Shown: piece by piece, positions 26,901-37,212 of the stretch | How the letters are laid out: each line of letters opens with the position of its first letter | Position numbering within the stretch: the first letter of the stretch is position 1 | From: Neobacillus piezotolerans | GTDB taxonomy: Bacteria > Bacillota > Bacilli > Bacillales > Cytobacillaceae | Length of the DNA stretch: 64,000 nt | Assembly: GCF_003362805.1 (NCBI RefSeq) | Contig: NZ_QNQT01000012.1 | Coordinates: 18,325 to 82,324, forward strand | Direction: 5' to 3' | Translations under genes and position numbers: made by a program | Notes under the pieces: model-generated | Told to the model about the DNA's origin: nothing | Database searches by the model: none | Seen by the model: only the letters and a program-made list of their open reading frames with translations

Positions 26901-26938
26901 AAAAGGCATCTTCATTTGTTGAAGATGCCCTCTTTTCG
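26901..26938. terminator. Convergent terminator between aroM and aspA
   Basis: Ten-bp stem GGCATCTTCA/TGAAGATGCC with A-rich left and T-rich right flank; usable on both strands. Confidence 0.88.
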
Positions 26939-26941
26939 TTA

Positions 26942-28384
26942 TTAAGCCTCAACCAATACCTTCTTTTTCAAAAGCTCTTTCCCTGCAATTCCAGGGTCCG
27001 TCATTTCAAATGGATGAAGGATGGCGTCAAGTTCAGCCTCGGTTAATACCTGTTTTTCGATACAAAGCTCACGGACCGATTTGCCAGTCTCTATGGCTTC
27101 CTTCGCAATGGCGGCGGCGGTTTCGTATCCGACATGCGGGTTGATAGCGGTAATGATGCCAACACTGTTATTGACATACTCCTCGAGCCTTTCCCGATTG
27201 GCCTCAATCCCCTCAAGGCAATACTTGCGGAATACATCAAAGACATTCGTCATAATCTTAATCGATTGCAGGAGATTGAAGACAAGAACAGGTTCCATCA
27301 CATTCAACTCGAATTGGCCCGCTTCCGATGCTAGACAGATCGTATGGTCGTTCCCGATAACCTGGAATGCCACCTGGTTCAGAACCTCAGCCATTACCGG
27401 ATTTACTTTGCCTGGCATGATGGACGAGCCCGGTTGGCGCGGCGGCAGCTTGATTTCCCCAAGGCCCGCCCTCGGTCCGGACGCCATCATCCTCAGGTCA
27501 TTCGCAACCTTTGACATATTCATCATGCATACTTTTAGCGCGGCCGATACTTCAAGATAGCAATCCGTGTTTTGTGTCGCATCTACGAGATGTTCAGCCT
27601 TTTCAAGTGGAAGACCGCTGTTTTGGGCAAGGTAGCCGACAACTTTTTCAATATAGGCAGGATCGGCATTCAAGCCGGTCCCAACTGCTGTCGCCCCCAT
27701 ATTAACTTCGTAAAGATGCCGCCGTGAATTCCTGACTCTTTCAATATCCCGCCAGAGCACACGCGCATATGCCTGGAATTCCTGTCCAAGCCTGATTGGA
27801 ACGGCGTCCTGCAAATGCGTCCTGCCCATTTTGATAACATCGTCAAATTCCTTCGCTTTTTCAACAAATGTTCCCTGAAGCGATTCCATATTTTCCAAGA
27901 GGCCTTCAAGTGAAGAGAGTACGGCAATATGGATTGCGGTTGGAAACGCATCATTTGTCGACTGCGCCATATTTACATGCGTATTCGGGCTAATATAGTG
28001 ATAGCTGCCCTTTGGCTTCCCAAGCAGTTCAAGGGCCCGGTTGGCAATTACCTCGTTCGCATTCATGTTTACCGATGTACCCGCGCCTCCCTGGATTGGG
28101 TCGACGATAAACTGGTCATGCCATTTCCCTTCAACTACTTCATCCGAGGCAGCAATGATTGCGCTGGCAATTTCGCCATCCAGCTGGCCTGTATCCCTGC
28201 TGGCCATGGCCGCCGATTTTTTTACGACTGCCATCGATTTAATTAGGCTTGAATCGATTGTATAGCCAGTGATCGGGAAATTTTCTACCGCCCGCATCGT
28301 TTGAACCCCGTAATAGGCTTCAATTGGCACTTCCTTTTCCCCAAGGAAGTCTTTTTCGATACGGTATTCTTTCTTCATGTCCAT
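26942..28384 (-). CDS. aspA: Aspartate ammonia-lyase
   Basis: A 480-residue enzyme of the fumarase/aspartase superfamily, converting L-aspartate to fumarate and ammonia. Motifs: EYYGVQT-like start (IEAYYGVQTMRAVENFPITG), GGAGTSVNMNANEVIANRA, STNDAFPTA, and the flexible catalytic loop GSSIMPGKVNPV. The N-terminal pattern favours aspartase over fumarase. GGGGCGTAAATA precedes the ATG. It stands alone, next to the peptide island, where it could feed released aspartate into the TCA cycle; that link is only contextual. Confidence 0.9.
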   Translation of the reverse strand: MDMKKEYRIEKDFLGEKEVPIEAYYGVQTMRAVENFPITGYTIDSSLIKSMAVVKKSAAMASRDTGQLDGEIASAIIAASDEVVEGKWHDQFIVDPIQGGAGTSVNMNANEVIANRALELLGKPKGSYHYISPNTHVNMAQSTNDAFPTAIHIAVLSSLEGLLENMESLQGTFVEKAKEFDDVIKMGRTHLQDAVPIRLGQEFQAYARVLWRDIERVRNSRRHLYEVNMGATAVGTGLNADPAYIEKVVGYLAQNSGLPLEKAEHLVDATQNTDCYLEVSAALKVCMMNMSKVANDLRMMASGPRAGLGEIKLPPRQPGSSIMPGKVNPVMAEVLNQVAFQVIGNDHTICLASEAGQFELNVMEPVLVFNLLQSIKIMTNVFDVFRKYCLEGIEANRERLEEYVNNSVGIITAINPHVGYETAAAIAKEAIETGKSVRELCIEKQVLTEAELDAILHPFEMTDPGIAGKELLKKKVLVEA

Positions 28385-28653
28385 TATTTACGCCCCTTTA
28401 TTAGTCCCTTCCCATCATAAATCCCTAAACACATCTATTATACCTTAAATAAGGTTAGAAAATCAGGAACATTCAATGACATTTAGCCCCTTTTTAAAGG
28501 GCTGCATGCATGTTATTTTTTTAATTAACTTGTTTCGTGGAAAAGCGAATTTGTGAAGTTTTTTTGTACTTTCTGACTAATCCCCCTTTTTCCCGGATTA
28601 AAATCGTCGATGGAAGGGAAGCGTTTTAAAAAAAGCCCAAGTTGGAGGTTTTC

Positions 28654-29268
28654 ATGTCACAAGAAAATACTAAAAAGAATTATATCATTCCCGCGCCAGT
28701 GAACCAGGAATTTTTCGAACAGCCCACCCTGTTGCTCGCCCGTTCCCTGCTGGGATGCATTTTGGCAAAGGAGACGCGTGATGGCCTTGCAGGCGGGTAT
28801 ATCGTTGAAACAGAAGCTTATATTGGCCCTGGCGACAAAGCGGCCCATAGTTACCTCAACAGGCGGACAAAAAGAACAGAAGTGATGTTTGGCGAATCCG
28901 GATTGGCCTATACGTATGTGATGCATACGCACTGCCTCGTCAATGTAGTGAGCGGGGGAATAGGCAAGCCTGAGGCGGTCCTCATTAGGGCTGTCGAACC
29001 TGTTTACGGGGAAGGGCTCATGCATGAACGAAGGGGCGTTGACCAAACCATTAAACTGACAAGCGGACCAGGGAAGCTGACAAAGGCTCTTGGCATCACG
29101 ATGGAGGACTATGGAAGAAGATTGACGGAACCGCCGCTTTTCATCGCAAAAGGAATTGGTCCCGAATCCATTTCCACAGGGACAAGAATCGGGATCGGCA
29201 ACTCTGGTGAAGCAAAGGACTATCCATGGCGGTTTTGGATTACGGGAAATCCATTTGTTTCAAAATAG
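28654..29268 (+). CDS. 3-methyladenine DNA glycosylase (AAG/MPG family)
   Basis: A 204-residue base-excision repair enzyme removing alkylated purines. Family motifs are LLARSLLGCIL near the N-terminus, VETEAYIGPGDKAAHSY with the catalytic Glu, TYVMHTHCLVNVV, and AVLIRAVEP. The ATG at 28654 has TTGGAGG five bases upstream; a TTG 12 bases earlier is part of that site. The size matches bacterial AAG proteins such as B. subtilis YxlJ. Monocistronic. Confidence 0.93.
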   Translation: MSQENTKKNYIIPAPVNQEFFEQPTLLLARSLLGCILAKETRDGLAGGYIVETEAYIGPGDKAAHSYLNRRTKRTEVMFGESGLAYTYVMHTHCLVNVVSGGIGKPEAVLIRAVEPVYGEGLMHERRGVDQTIKLTSGPGKLTKALGITMEDYGRRLTEPPLFIAKGIGPESISTGTRIGIGNSGEAKDYPWRFWITGNPFVSK

Positions 29269-29282
29269 TCTTTAATAATTGA

Positions 29283-29312
29283 AAAGCCGGCAAGACTACG
29301 CTGCCGGCTTTG
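29283..29312. terminator. Convergent terminator between the glycosylase gene and cdd
   Basis: Ten-bp stem AAAGCCGGCA/TGCCGGCTTT, nine-base loop. Confidence 0.82.
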
Positions 29313-29320
29313 TTATTATG

Positions 29321-29906
<586 letters not shown>

Positions 29907-29930
29907 TTTATCCCTCATTATTATTACAAA

Positions 29931-30605
29931 TTAGTAAGAACTGTCGGAAGTTTCCCCTTTTACGATTGCGATTCCTGAGCTTGCGCCAATTCTCGTTGCT
30001 CCCGCCTCAATCAGCTTAAGGGCGACTTCCCTGCCCCTGACGCCTCCGGACGCCTTGACGCCGATTTCAGGCCCGACCACGGAACGCATGAGCCGGATAT
30101 CCGCTTCATTCGCCCCTCCGGTGGAAAATCCGGTTGAGGTTTTTACGAAGTCCGCTCCTGCCTTCACCGCAAGCCCACAGGCCTTTTCTTTTTCTTCATC
30201 GGTCAGAAGCGCTGTCTCGATAATGACCTTCGTAAGCGCCTTTCCTTTTGCCGCTTCGACAACCGCCTGGATATCGCGCTCGACCAATTCATAGTCTTTA
30301 TCTTTCAAAGCGCCTATGTTGATAACCATATCCACTTCGGTGGCGCCGTTTTCGATCGCGTTCTTTGTTTCGAAGGCTTTCGTTTCAGGGGTGTTTGCCC
30401 CGAGCGGGAAACCAATAACCGTACATACTTTCACTTCCGGTGTACCAGCGAGCAGCTCTGCCGCTGTTTTTACCCAGGTAGGATTTACACATACCGAGGC
30501 GAATTTATATTCCTTTGCTTCCTCAGCGAGCTTTGTAATTTCCGCTTTCGTTGCATTTGCTTTCAATAATGTATGATCAATCATGCCTGCAATGTTTTGA
30601 GACAT
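29931..30605 (-). CDS. deoC: Deoxyribose-phosphate aldolase
   Basis: A 224-residue class I aldolase splitting deoxyribose-5-phosphate into glyceraldehyde-3-phosphate and acetaldehyde. The Schiff-base lysine K155 ([15 protein letters not shown]), D92 (VDMVINIG) and K184 ([10 protein letters not shown]) are in place. AAAGGAGG lies seven bases before the ATG at 30605; the ATG at 30611 is too close to the site. It is preceded by its own promoter with an operator-like repeat, downstream of deoR. Confidence 0.95.
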   Translation of the reverse strand: MSQNIAGMIDHTLLKANATKAEITKLAEEAKEYKFASVCVNPTWVKTAAELLAGTPEVKVCTVIGFPLGANTPETKAFETKNAIENGATEVDMVINIGALKDKDYELVERDIQAVVEAAKGKALTKVIIETALLTDEEKEKACGLAVKAGADFVKTSTGFSTGGANEADIRLMRSVVGPEIGVKASGGVRGREVALKLIEAGATRIGASSGIAIVKGETSDSSY

Positions 30606-30631
30606 ATCCATTCCTCCTTTTTTCCACTTTA

Positions 30632-30661
30632 ACTATAACAAAACAACCGAACATTTGTAAA
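30632..30661 (-). promoter_or_regulatory. Candidate sigma-A promoter of deoC
   Basis: On the minus strand TTTACA, 18-base spacer, TATAGT, about 27 bases before the deoC ATG. The -35 box lies inside the candidate DeoR operator. Confidence 0.55.
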
Positions 30662-30680
30662 ATCAAACTTGAACAAATGT
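30651..30680. promoter_or_regulatory. Candidate DeoR operator
   Basis: ACATTTGT and ACAAATGT form an inverted repeat with a 14-base spacer; each half is also preceded by GA, giving GAACATTTGT and GAACAAATGT. Overlap with the deoC -35 box suits repression by the adjacent DeoR. In B. subtilis, DeoR represses its own dra (deoC) operon until deoxyribose-5-phosphate is present. Confidence 0.5.
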
Positions 30681-30688
30681 AACACGTT

Positions 30689-31639
30689 TTATTCCTGGTC
30701 TACTTTATCAAGCAGGAATTGGGCGGTAAAGTGGTCGGTAACAAGTACATTTGCGTAGTGCCCTTTCAATGCTCCATGGATTCCTTCAACTTTATTTTGC
30801 CCTCCGGCCACCAGAATGGAGTGCTCCTTCTTCTTCAATTCCTCAAGCTCAATCCCAAGCGTGCGGTCATTCAGGCTTTCATTACAGATATTTCCGTCCC
30901 GGTCAAAAAATCTAGAGCAAATATCCCCGGCCGCCCTCCCGTACAGGGAATCCAAATCACTTTCCGAGAAATAGCCAAGCTGGAAAAGAAGTGATTCCTC
31001 CTTGACAGGGCCAATCGTGAACAGCGCGATGTTCGCCTGCTTGCCAAGGTCAAGGATCCTTTTGATATGCCTGTCAGCCTCCATTGCCTGCTTCACCACG
31101 GGATGGTCGACTATTGCCGGAAGCGGAAGATAATGTGGAGCCGTATTGAACGCTTTCCCGAACAAATAGAGGATTTCGGAAGCATACGTATTCGTCTCGG
31201 AATGGCTCACCCCGCCTTTTAGCTGTACTACGTTTACATTGTTTACCGCTTTTTGTTTCAATTCGACCGCCGCATGGTAAATCGTCGTTCCCCAAGTAAC
31301 TCCGATAATATCGCCGTCCGCGACGATCTCATGGAGATAACCGGCCGCCGCTTCGCCAAGAAATGTTTTAATGATTGTCCCTTCATACTGTGGAACAGAG
31401 ACCACAATCGCTTTTTTCAGGCCGAATTTTCTCTCCAGCGCTTCAGCCAGGCTTTCCACGTTTTCCATCGGGTCCTTAATCGTTATTTGGACAATGCCCT
31501 CCGACTTTGCAGCCTGCAGAAGCCTTGAGACTGTCGGCCTGGAAACACCAAGCACTTTTGCGATATCATGTTGATTGTAGTCAAGAAGATAATAAAGCTT
31601 GGCCGCTTCTATTATTTTGGACAATTTCTCTTTTTCCAC
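30689..31639 (-). CDS. deoR: Deoxyribonucleoside regulator DeoR (SorC family)
   Basis: A 316-residue regulator: N-terminal HTH (YNQHDIAKVLGVSRPTVSRLL) and SorC-type sugar-binding domain (about 60-315, GDIIGVTWGTTIYHAA; VAGGQNKVEGIHGALKG). The start is GTG at 31639 with AGGTGAT upstream, which gives the EKEKLSKIIEAAKLYYLLDY N-terminus seen in B. subtilis DeoR; an upstream ATG at 31654 is less well placed. Its gene precedes deoC, supporting the symbol. Confidence 0.88.
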   Translation of the reverse strand: MEKEKLSKIIEAAKLYYLLDYNQHDIAKVLGVSRPTVSRLLQAAKSEGIVQITIKDPMENVESLAEALERKFGLKKAIVVSVPQYEGTIIKTFLGEAAAGYLHEIVADGDIIGVTWGTTIYHAAVELKQKAVNNVNVVQLKGGVSHSETNTYASEILYLFGKAFNTAPHYLPLPAIVDHPVVKQAMEADRHIKRILDLGKQANIALFTIGPVKEESLLFQLGYFSESDLDSLYGRAAGDICSRFFDRDGNICNESLNDRTLGIELEELKKKEHSILVAGGQNKVEGIHGALKGHYANVLVTDHFTAQFLLDKVDQE

Positions 31640-31843
31640 ACATATCACCTGCATCCTGTATCATGCCTCCATTTTACCAAAAAAACAATCATTTGACAGG
31701 CAGTTCTTCCTCTGCGGTTTGGCGTGCTGCCGTGATGGATATGGAAGTTGGGGGAATTGAGAAAAGTGTCTAATAGTTAGCTAATGCAAAAAGTAAAATC
31801 ATAAAAGGCAGGAACTTGGAGAGTTGAAGAGGAGGTAGGGACT

Positions 31844-34024
31844 GTGGGACGGCTGGGAAGATTTGCGGGCAAATATAAATATTCGATGCTGGCGGTCTGG
31901 GTGGCGGCGATTGTTTTTTTCGCCATTTTCGCATTTAAGCTGCCATCAGTTTTAAGCGGCAACGGCTTTGAATACGATGGTGAATATAAACAGACGAGGA
32001 ACATTCTCGAAAAGGATTTTGGCCAGCCTGAATCGACCATCATTCTCCTTTTTGAGAAAAGCCAGGATGTTCCTGATGAAAAATGGCATGCATTTATTGA
32101 AGATACGTTTACCAGGCTTGAAAACTACAAGCCCGCTTCAGGGCTGATCTCCCCGTTTAAAATGGATGGAATGATGAAAGGGAATTACGCGTATGGAATC
32201 GTTACATTTGACAAGGATGCCGGAAGCCTTGCAGATGAGATACGCGAGCTTGAGCCATTCCTTAAGGATAAGAATGGGCTGAGTGTAAAAATGACCGGGG
32301 AACCGGTTATCGTAAGGGACCTCAATGAGGCTAGCCAAAAGGATCTGGCCCGGGCCGAAATGATTGGCCTGCCAATCGCCCTTGTTGTCCTTATCCTTGC
32401 TTTTGGCGGGCTCATCGCTGCTTCGGTTCCATTGATTATTGGTATCGTTTCTATTTTGATGACCATGGGGATTGTTTACTTCTTCAGCCATATTACGGAT
32501 TTATCAATTTTTATTTTAAATATTGTTCCGATGATCGGGCTCGCGTTGAGCATCGACTTTGCGCTGTTAATCATTAATCGCTATAAGGAAGAGCTGAGGA
32601 CGAAATCGGTCTCGGAAAGTATTGAGGTGACTATCGCAACAGCGGGCCGGTCGATTGTTTTTTCCGCGTTATGCGTCTTTATCGGCCTTTCGGGATTACT
32701 TTTTATCCAGATAGATATTTTCCAGAATGTCGCCCTTGGCGGGATGATTGTCGTTTTCGTATCGGCGCTTTGCGCAATTACCTTCCTGCCTGCATTCCTT
32801 TCCCTCCTTGGCCGAAAAATCAACAAATTTACAATAATAAAGCCGAAGAAAAATCGAAAGAGCGGCTGGCATTCATTTGCGGATTCGGTTATGAAGTATC
32901 CGGTTGTGATGATGATTGCCGCCCTTGTAATCTTGCTTACGGCACTCATCCCTGTAAAAGATATGCATTTGACGATACCCGGGACAAATTCGCTTCCGAA
33001 AAATTACGAATCACGCGCGGCTTACGAGACGTTCCAGAAAGAATTCCAGCCTGAAGGAAAACGCGATTACCAAACCATAACGGTCATCCTTGAATCCGAA
33101 GGCAATATGGCGGAAGAAATGAATCTGTATGCGGTAAGCAAAGCAATTGACAAATTCGGGGGCAGCAAGCTGGTCGATTCAGTGGAGTCCATCTTTACGG
33201 CCGCTGGCGTATCCACCGCAAAGGAGTATGCACAGGCAAAAATGCTTTCGGCTGCCGACCCTGCCAGGCTTGCCAAGCTTGAACAGTTGGAAGGGCACTT
33301 TATTAAAGGCGACAAAATGCTTGTAAAAGTATATTTAAAAACCGGCCAGCACTCGGATAAAGCCCGGAAATGGGTACGGGATTGGGCGGAAAAGGAATAC
33401 GGGTTGAAAGCTTATTTTGGAGGTAGCATTAAGTTCGAACAGGAAAACTTCGATGAAATTTTTCAAAAGGCGCCTTATGGCCTGATTCTCATTGTGATTT
33501 CAACGTTCTTCATCCTGATGTTCGCATTCAGGTCAATCCTGATACCATTGAAAGCCATTTTAATGAATATGCTCAGCCTTGGGGCAACCTTCGGCATCGT
33601 CGTTTATATTTTCCAGGAGGGCCATTTGGGGGCTGACCCGGCCGATATCGCATTGATACTTCCGGTGTTTGTTTTCTCGCTCGTCTTTGGCCTATCCATG
33701 GACTATGAAGTATTCCTGATTTCCCGTATCCAGGAATACTATCTTGAAACGGGGGACAATAGCAAGGCGACAATCCTCGGCCTAACGACTACAAGCAAAA
33801 TTATCACATCCGCCGCGGCGATTATGATTGTCGTTACAGGCGCTTTTGCTTTCACGGGCGTTATGCCGGTAAAACAGCTTGGGGTCGGGATTGCGATTGC
33901 CATCTTTATCGACGCCACCCTCATCCGGATGGTATTGGTGCCATCGCTCATGAAACTGCTCGGCGACTGGAACTGGTGGTTCTTTGGCAGAGGAAAGAAG
34001 GCTCCGATTCGCGAAAAGGCATAG
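31844..34024 (+). CDS. MMPL/RND-family membrane transporter (YdfJ-like)
   Basis: A 726-residue membrane protein with two similar halves, each one helix, an extracytoplasmic domain and five more helices. MMPL hallmarks include GLALSIDFALLIINRYKEEL in the first half and FGLSMDYEVFLISRIQEYYLE in the second, each with the acidic residue of the proton path. The length matches B. subtilis YdfJ. The start is GTG at 31844 after GAGGAGGTAGGGACT. A lipid, drug or siderophore export role is known for some relatives; no specific substrate is suggested here. Monocistronic. Confidence 0.92.
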   Translation: MGRLGRFAGKYKYSMLAVWVAAIVFFAIFAFKLPSVLSGNGFEYDGEYKQTRNILEKDFGQPESTIILLFEKSQDVPDEKWHAFIEDTFTRLENYKPASGLISPFKMDGMMKGNYAYGIVTFDKDAGSLADEIRELEPFLKDKNGLSVKMTGEPVIVRDLNEASQKDLARAEMIGLPIALVVLILAFGGLIAASVPLIIGIVSILMTMGIVYFFSHITDLSIFILNIVPMIGLALSIDFALLIINRYKEELRTKSVSESIEVTIATAGRSIVFSALCVFIGLSGLLFIQIDIFQNVALGGMIVVFVSALCAITFLPAFLSLLGRKINKFTIIKPKKNRKSGWHSFADSVMKYPVVMMIAALVILLTALIPVKDMHLTIPGTNSLPKNYESRAAYETFQKEFQPEGKRDYQTITVILESEGNMAEEMNLYAVSKAIDKFGGSKLVDSVESIFTAAGVSTAKEYAQAKMLSAADPARLAKLEQLEGHFIKGDKMLVKVYLKTGQHSDKARKWVRDWAEKEYGLKAYFGGSIKFEQENFDEIFQKAPYGLILIVISTFFILMFAFRSILIPLKAILMNMLSLGATFGIVVYIFQEGHLGADPADIALILPVFVFSLVFGLSMDYEVFLISRIQEYYLETGDNSKATILGLTTTSKIITSAAAIMIVVTGAFAFTGVMPVKQLGVGIAIAIFIDATLIRMVLVPSLMKLLGDWNWWFFGRGKKAPIREKA

Positions 34025-34047
34025 CCTCGCTTAGAACGAAACCAAGC

Positions 34048-34087
34048 AAAAGGTGCCAGGCCCATATCCAGGGTCTGGCACCTTTTT
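34048..34087. terminator. Convergent terminator between MMPL gene and cupin
   Basis: Twelve-bp stem AAAAGGTGCCAG/CTGGCACCTTTT with inner GCCC/GGGT pairing. Confidence 0.9.
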
Positions 34088-34090
34088 GAA

Positions 34091-34432
34091 TTAAATATCC
34101 TTCGCATACTCCGGTGACGGAACTTTTGTTAAAACCACATACAGGCTGACGGGCTCGCTGCCGCTGTTTTTAAATGCGAACATTTCCTCCCCGCCGCAAT
34201 GGACCACATCATTTGCCACAGCCTCATGCTCCACTCCATCTATCGTAAACGTTCCAGAACCGCCCTTAACTAGGAGAAACACTTCCGTCCCGGGATGCTT
34301 ATGGGGCGGAAGCTGCTGCCCAGGGGTGAAGTTCAAGACAAAAGCAGTGCTCTCACCTTTTTTAAAAATAACCCTCTTTGTAAATTTTTCGCTGCTATAT
34401 TCCATGAATTGTGACAATGAATGTTTGTCCAT
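34091..34432 (-). CDS. Single-domain cupin protein
   Basis: A 113-residue cupin. Motif 1 is GQQLPPHKHPGTEVFLLVKGGS, with the metal-binding His pair and Glu; motif 2 is around HEAVANDVVHCGGEEMFAF. GGAGGCTTATGGC precedes the ATG. Small cupins of this sort bind a metal and may be isomerases, dioxygenases or sensors. No neighbouring pathway gene points to a substrate; it lies alone between two terminators. Confidence 0.85.
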   Translation of the reverse strand: MDKHSLSQFMEYSSEKFTKRVIFKKGESTAFVLNFTPGQQLPPHKHPGTEVFLLVKGGSGTFTIDGVEHEAVANDVVHCGGEEMFAFKNSGSEPVSLYVVLTKVPSPEYAKDI

Positions 34433-34645
34433 GCCATAAGCCTCCTAAAGTTTTTGTTGTTCTGATTCAATCATAAATGAAAATCATTTTCAATTAAGTG
34501 AGGTGAATCACGCTTTAAGAAAAAAATATTCGCAAACACTTCCAAACGGCGGAACAAAAGGTTTTGAAAGTTATATGTAGTGAAAGCTCAAGGAACAAAT
34601 TCATTTCAATGGCTGAAGTCAATTATGAACGTTGCATTCCACTTG

Positions 34646-34742
34646 TGGTGCCGAAGGAAGGATGGCCGTTGCTGTTGGGGCTCTAAATCGTCTTTTAGTG
34701 ACCGAAGGAAGAGATGAGCACAGCTGTTTGGGCACTAAATTT
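34646..34742. repeat. Imperfect direct repeat, two copies of about 46 bp
   Basis: Both copies run GTG-CCGAAGGAAG, GATG, GCTGTT-GGGC, CTAAAT. They start at about 34646 and 34696 with a few mismatches and single-base indels. The second copy is also bounded by TTTAGTG and CACTAAA, so it can fold. Confidence 0.55.
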
Positions 34743-34745
34743 CCT

Positions 34746-34783
34746 TCAAAAAAGCCGGAGCCGCTCTCCGCGGATCCGGCTTT
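34746..34783 (-). terminator. Terminator of the 2-oxoacid oxidoreductase operon
   Basis: Nine-bp stem AAAGCCGGA/TCCGGCTTT with a GC-rich loop and six-T run on the minus strand, six bases after the last stop. Confidence 0.88.
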
Positions 34784-34789
34784 CTCTGG

Positions 34790-35341
34790 TTATTTAATGG
34801 AGGCTTCCTGGACTATGGCGGCTCCTTTTGCCAAGGCAAGCCTGTTCAGGTCGATTAAATGGTGTTTATCCGCTGAGAGGACTTTTCTCAACGATTCAAT
34901 AAGCGAATCATACGAAAGGATACCCGTTGCCTCGATAAACGCGCCAAGCAGCACCATATTGGCCACTCTGCCGTTCCCCAGCCCGTTTGCAATGCCGGTC
35001 GCGTCGATTTCCAAAGACCGGATATCGGTCCGCCCGCTCTTGCCCGCGACAAGCGAACTATTCGTTATCAGAAGCCCGCCCGTCCTTACCTTCGGCTCAA
35101 ACTTTTCATACGAAGGAAGGTTTAGGACAATCGCCGCGGAAGGTGAGCTTACAAGGGGGGAGCCAACCGGTTCATCGCTGATCACGACAGCGCAGTTCGC
35201 AGTCCCGCCACGCTGCTCCGGGCCATACGAAGGGAGCCAGGATACATATTTTCCTTCATGCAAACCGGAATGGGCAAGCAATTGGCCCATCGACATAATC
35301 CCCTGCCCGCCAAATCCCGCAATGATAATTTCTTCAAGCAT
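34790..35341 (-). CDS. 2-oxoacid:ferredoxin oxidoreductase, gamma subunit
   Basis: A 183-residue subunit of the pyruvate/ketoisovalerate/2-oxoglutarate:ferredoxin oxidoreductase family (IIIAGFGGQGIMSMGQLLAHSG; YGPEQRGGTANCAVVIS). It forms the CoA/electron-transfer module with the two larger subunits. ATG 35341 has GGGAGGG eight bases upstream; a TTG two codons earlier overlaps the beta-subunit stop. Last gene of the operon. Confidence 0.92.
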   Translation of the reverse strand: MLEEIIIAGFGGQGIMSMGQLLAHSGLHEGKYVSWLPSYGPEQRGGTANCAVVISDEPVGSPLVSSPSAAIVLNLPSYEKFEPKVRTGGLLITNSSLVAGKSGRTDIRSLEIDATGIANGLGNGRVANMVLLGAFIEATGILSYDSLIESLRKVLSADKHHLIDLNRLALAKGAAIVQEASIK

Positions 35342-35343
35342 GT

Positions 35344-36087
35344 TCAATTCCCTCCCTTGTAAATGCCAAGAGGGTAAACCGGGATCATGCTATCCTTAAC
35401 CCAGTCAAGCGATTCATGTGGGTCCAGGCCCCAGTTTGTCGGGCACGTGGACAGGACTTCGACCATCGAGAATCCAAGCCCTTTCTTTTGAGTATCAAAT
35501 GCCCGCCTGATCGCTTTTTTGGCTTTGATTATATTCGGGACGTCATGGGAAGAAACCCGTTCAATGTAAGCGGCGCCGTCCAATGTCGCAATCATTTCAC
35601 TCACCCGGATTGGCGACCCTTGAAGGCGTGGATCACGGCCGAATGGGCTTGTTGCCGTTTTTTGCCCAATAAGCGTTGTCGGGGCCATTTGCCCACCCGT
35701 CATTCCGTAAATGGCATTGTTCACAAAAATTACGGTGATGTTCTCGCCGCGCGCGGCTGCGTGGATGACTTCGCTGATTCCAATCGAAGCAAGGTCGCCA
35801 TCCCCCTGGTACGTAAACACAAACCGGTCTGGCAGCACCCTCTTGATTCCAGTAGCCACCGCGGGCGCCCTGCCATGCGCGGCCTGGGTCATATCGCAAT
35901 TGAAATATTCATAGGAAAGAACGGAACAGCCAACGGATGCCACCCCCACGGTATCTTCAAGGATCCCCATTTCCTCCAGCACTTCCCCGACCATCCTGTG
36001 GATAATTCCGTGGGTGCATCCCGGGCAGTAATGAGTCGGGTTTTCAGTCAGCCCCGTTGTCTTTTCAAAGACAGTCTTCATGCTCAT
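35344..36087 (-). CDS. 2-oxoacid:ferredoxin oxidoreductase, beta subunit (TPP-binding)
   Basis: A 247-residue thiamine-diphosphate subunit. It carries [10 protein letters not shown] near the N-terminus, the TPP/Mg motif GDGDLASIG followed by [15 protein letters not shown], and C-terminal LSTCPTNWG as in KorB/VorA subunits. GGGAGGG precedes the ATG, which overlaps the alpha-subunit stop by four bases. Together with the alpha and gamma subunits it decarboxylates a 2-oxoacid and passes electrons to ferredoxin. Confidence 0.93.
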   Translation of the reverse strand: MSMKTVFEKTTGLTENPTHYCPGCTHGIIHRMVGEVLEEMGILEDTVGVASVGCSVLSYEYFNCDMTQAAHGRAPAVATGIKRVLPDRFVFTYQGDGDLASIGISEVIHAAARGENITVIFVNNAIYGMTGGQMAPTTLIGQKTATSPFGRDPRLQGSPIRVSEMIATLDGAAYIERVSSHDVPNIIKAKKAIRRAFDTQKKGLGFSMVEVLSTCPTNWGLDPHESLDWVKDSMIPVYPLGIYKGGN

Positions 36088-37148
36088 ACGGCAACCCTCC
36101 CTGCCAGCTCGGCGATTTTCGCGAAAATCTCTTCTTGGGTCGGGACAACCCCTCCGGTCCGCCCATAAAACTCCACAGGAGCGCGCCCTTCAACAGCGAG
36201 GCGGACATCCTCTACCATTTGCCCAGCGCTCATTTCGACAGACAAGAAAGCTTTCACGCAGTCCCTTGTTTCATGGAAAGGCTGGACCGGGAAAGGCCAT
36301 AAGGAAATCGGGCGGATCAGCCCAACCTTGATTCCCTGCCGCCGCGCTTTATTAACTGCATTCATTGCAATCCTGGCCACCGTGCCAAAGGCAGCCACAA
36401 TAAATTCGGCGTCATCTGTTAAGTACTCCTCGTACCGGACCTCATTTTCCCTGATGACAGCAAATTTTTTCTGGAGCCTGATATTGCGCGCCTCAAGGGC
36501 ATGGGCGTCAAGGTCAAGCGATGAGATGACCCTCCGATCCCCGTCCCCCCGGGTACCTGTCGTCGCCCACTCCTTGGGAACATCCGTCCGTTCCGACCGT
36601 TCGCCAAATTCAACTGGTTCCATCATTTGTCCAAGCATCCCGTCGCCCAATACAATTACCGGGGTCCGGTACCGTTCTGCCATATCGAAGGCATCCTGTG
36701 TCAGGTCTACTATTTCCTGGAGACTTGACGGCGCAAGGACAGGTGTATAATAATCTCCATGTCCGCCTCCCTTTGTCACCTGAAAATAATCGGATTGGGC
36801 TGGCTGGATATTGCCAAGCCCAGGCCCGCCACGTACAACATTCACAACAACCGCGGGGAGCTCCGCCCCAACAAGATAAGAGATTCCCTCTTGTTTAAGG
36901 CTGAATCCCGGGCTTGACGACGAAGTCATTACCCTAACTCCAGTACACGCGGCGCCGTACACCATATTGATTGCCGCCACTTCGCTTTCAGCCTGAAGGA
37001 ACAGGCCGCCTACTTCCGGAAGCCGCCTTGCCATATAGGCAACAAGTTCGCTCTGGGGGGTAATCGGGTATCCGAAGAAATATTTGCAACCGGCATGGAC
37101 AGCCGCCTCCGCAATAACTTCATTGCCTTTCATAAGTACTTTTCCCAT
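36084..37148 (-). CDS. 2-oxoacid:ferredoxin oxidoreductase, alpha subunit (VorB-like)
   Basis: A 354-residue subunit beginning [19 protein letters not shown], with the hallmark [11 protein letters not shown] and [15 protein letters not shown] and the CoA/TPP interface region [18 protein letters not shown]. This is closest to the VorB type (branched-chain 2-oxoacids), though 2-oxoglutarate or pyruvate cannot be excluded. GGAAAGGGGAATAACT precedes the ATG. It lies 64 bases after the ferredoxin gene. Confidence 0.92.
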   Translation of the reverse strand: MGKVLMKGNEVIAEAAVHAGCKYFFGYPITPQSELVAYMARRLPEVGGLFLQAESEVAAINMVYGAACTGVRVMTSSSSPGFSLKQEGISYLVGAELPAVVVNVVRGGPGLGNIQPAQSDYFQVTKGGGHGDYYTPVLAPSSLQEIVDLTQDAFDMAERYRTPVIVLGDGMLGQMMEPVEFGERSERTDVPKEWATTGTRGDGDRRVISSLDLDAHALEARNIRLQKKFAVIRENEVRYEEYLTDDAEFIVAAFGTVARIAMNAVNKARRQGIKVGLIRPISLWPFPVQPFHETRDCVKAFLSVEMSAGQMVEDVRLAVEGRAPVEFYGRTGGVVPTQEEIFAKIAELAGRVAV

Positions 37149-37212
37149 AGTTATTCCCCTTTCCTAGCACATAGGAAAATGATTATGCTTCTATAAATCT
37201 GTACTTGCCACC

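Larger units (their letters stand above)
34433..34789. other. Gene-free stretch upstream of the cupin gene
   Basis: Contains the cupin promoter region, a 45-48 bp imperfect direct repeat (34646-34742) and the oxidoreductase terminator. I see no convincing coding sequence; a 255-codon plus-strand frame here and beyond is antisense to the gamma-subunit gene. Confidence 0.6.

Noticed and set aside
34632..35399. A 255-codon plus-strand frame opposite the oxidoreductase gamma subunit
   Set aside because: It is antisense to a well-supported gene, crosses its terminator and has no ribosome site or recognisable domain.
35416..36168. A 250-codon plus-strand frame opposite the beta-subunit gene
   Set aside because: A shadow of codon use on the other strand in a GC-richer gene; the minus-strand protein has all family motifs.
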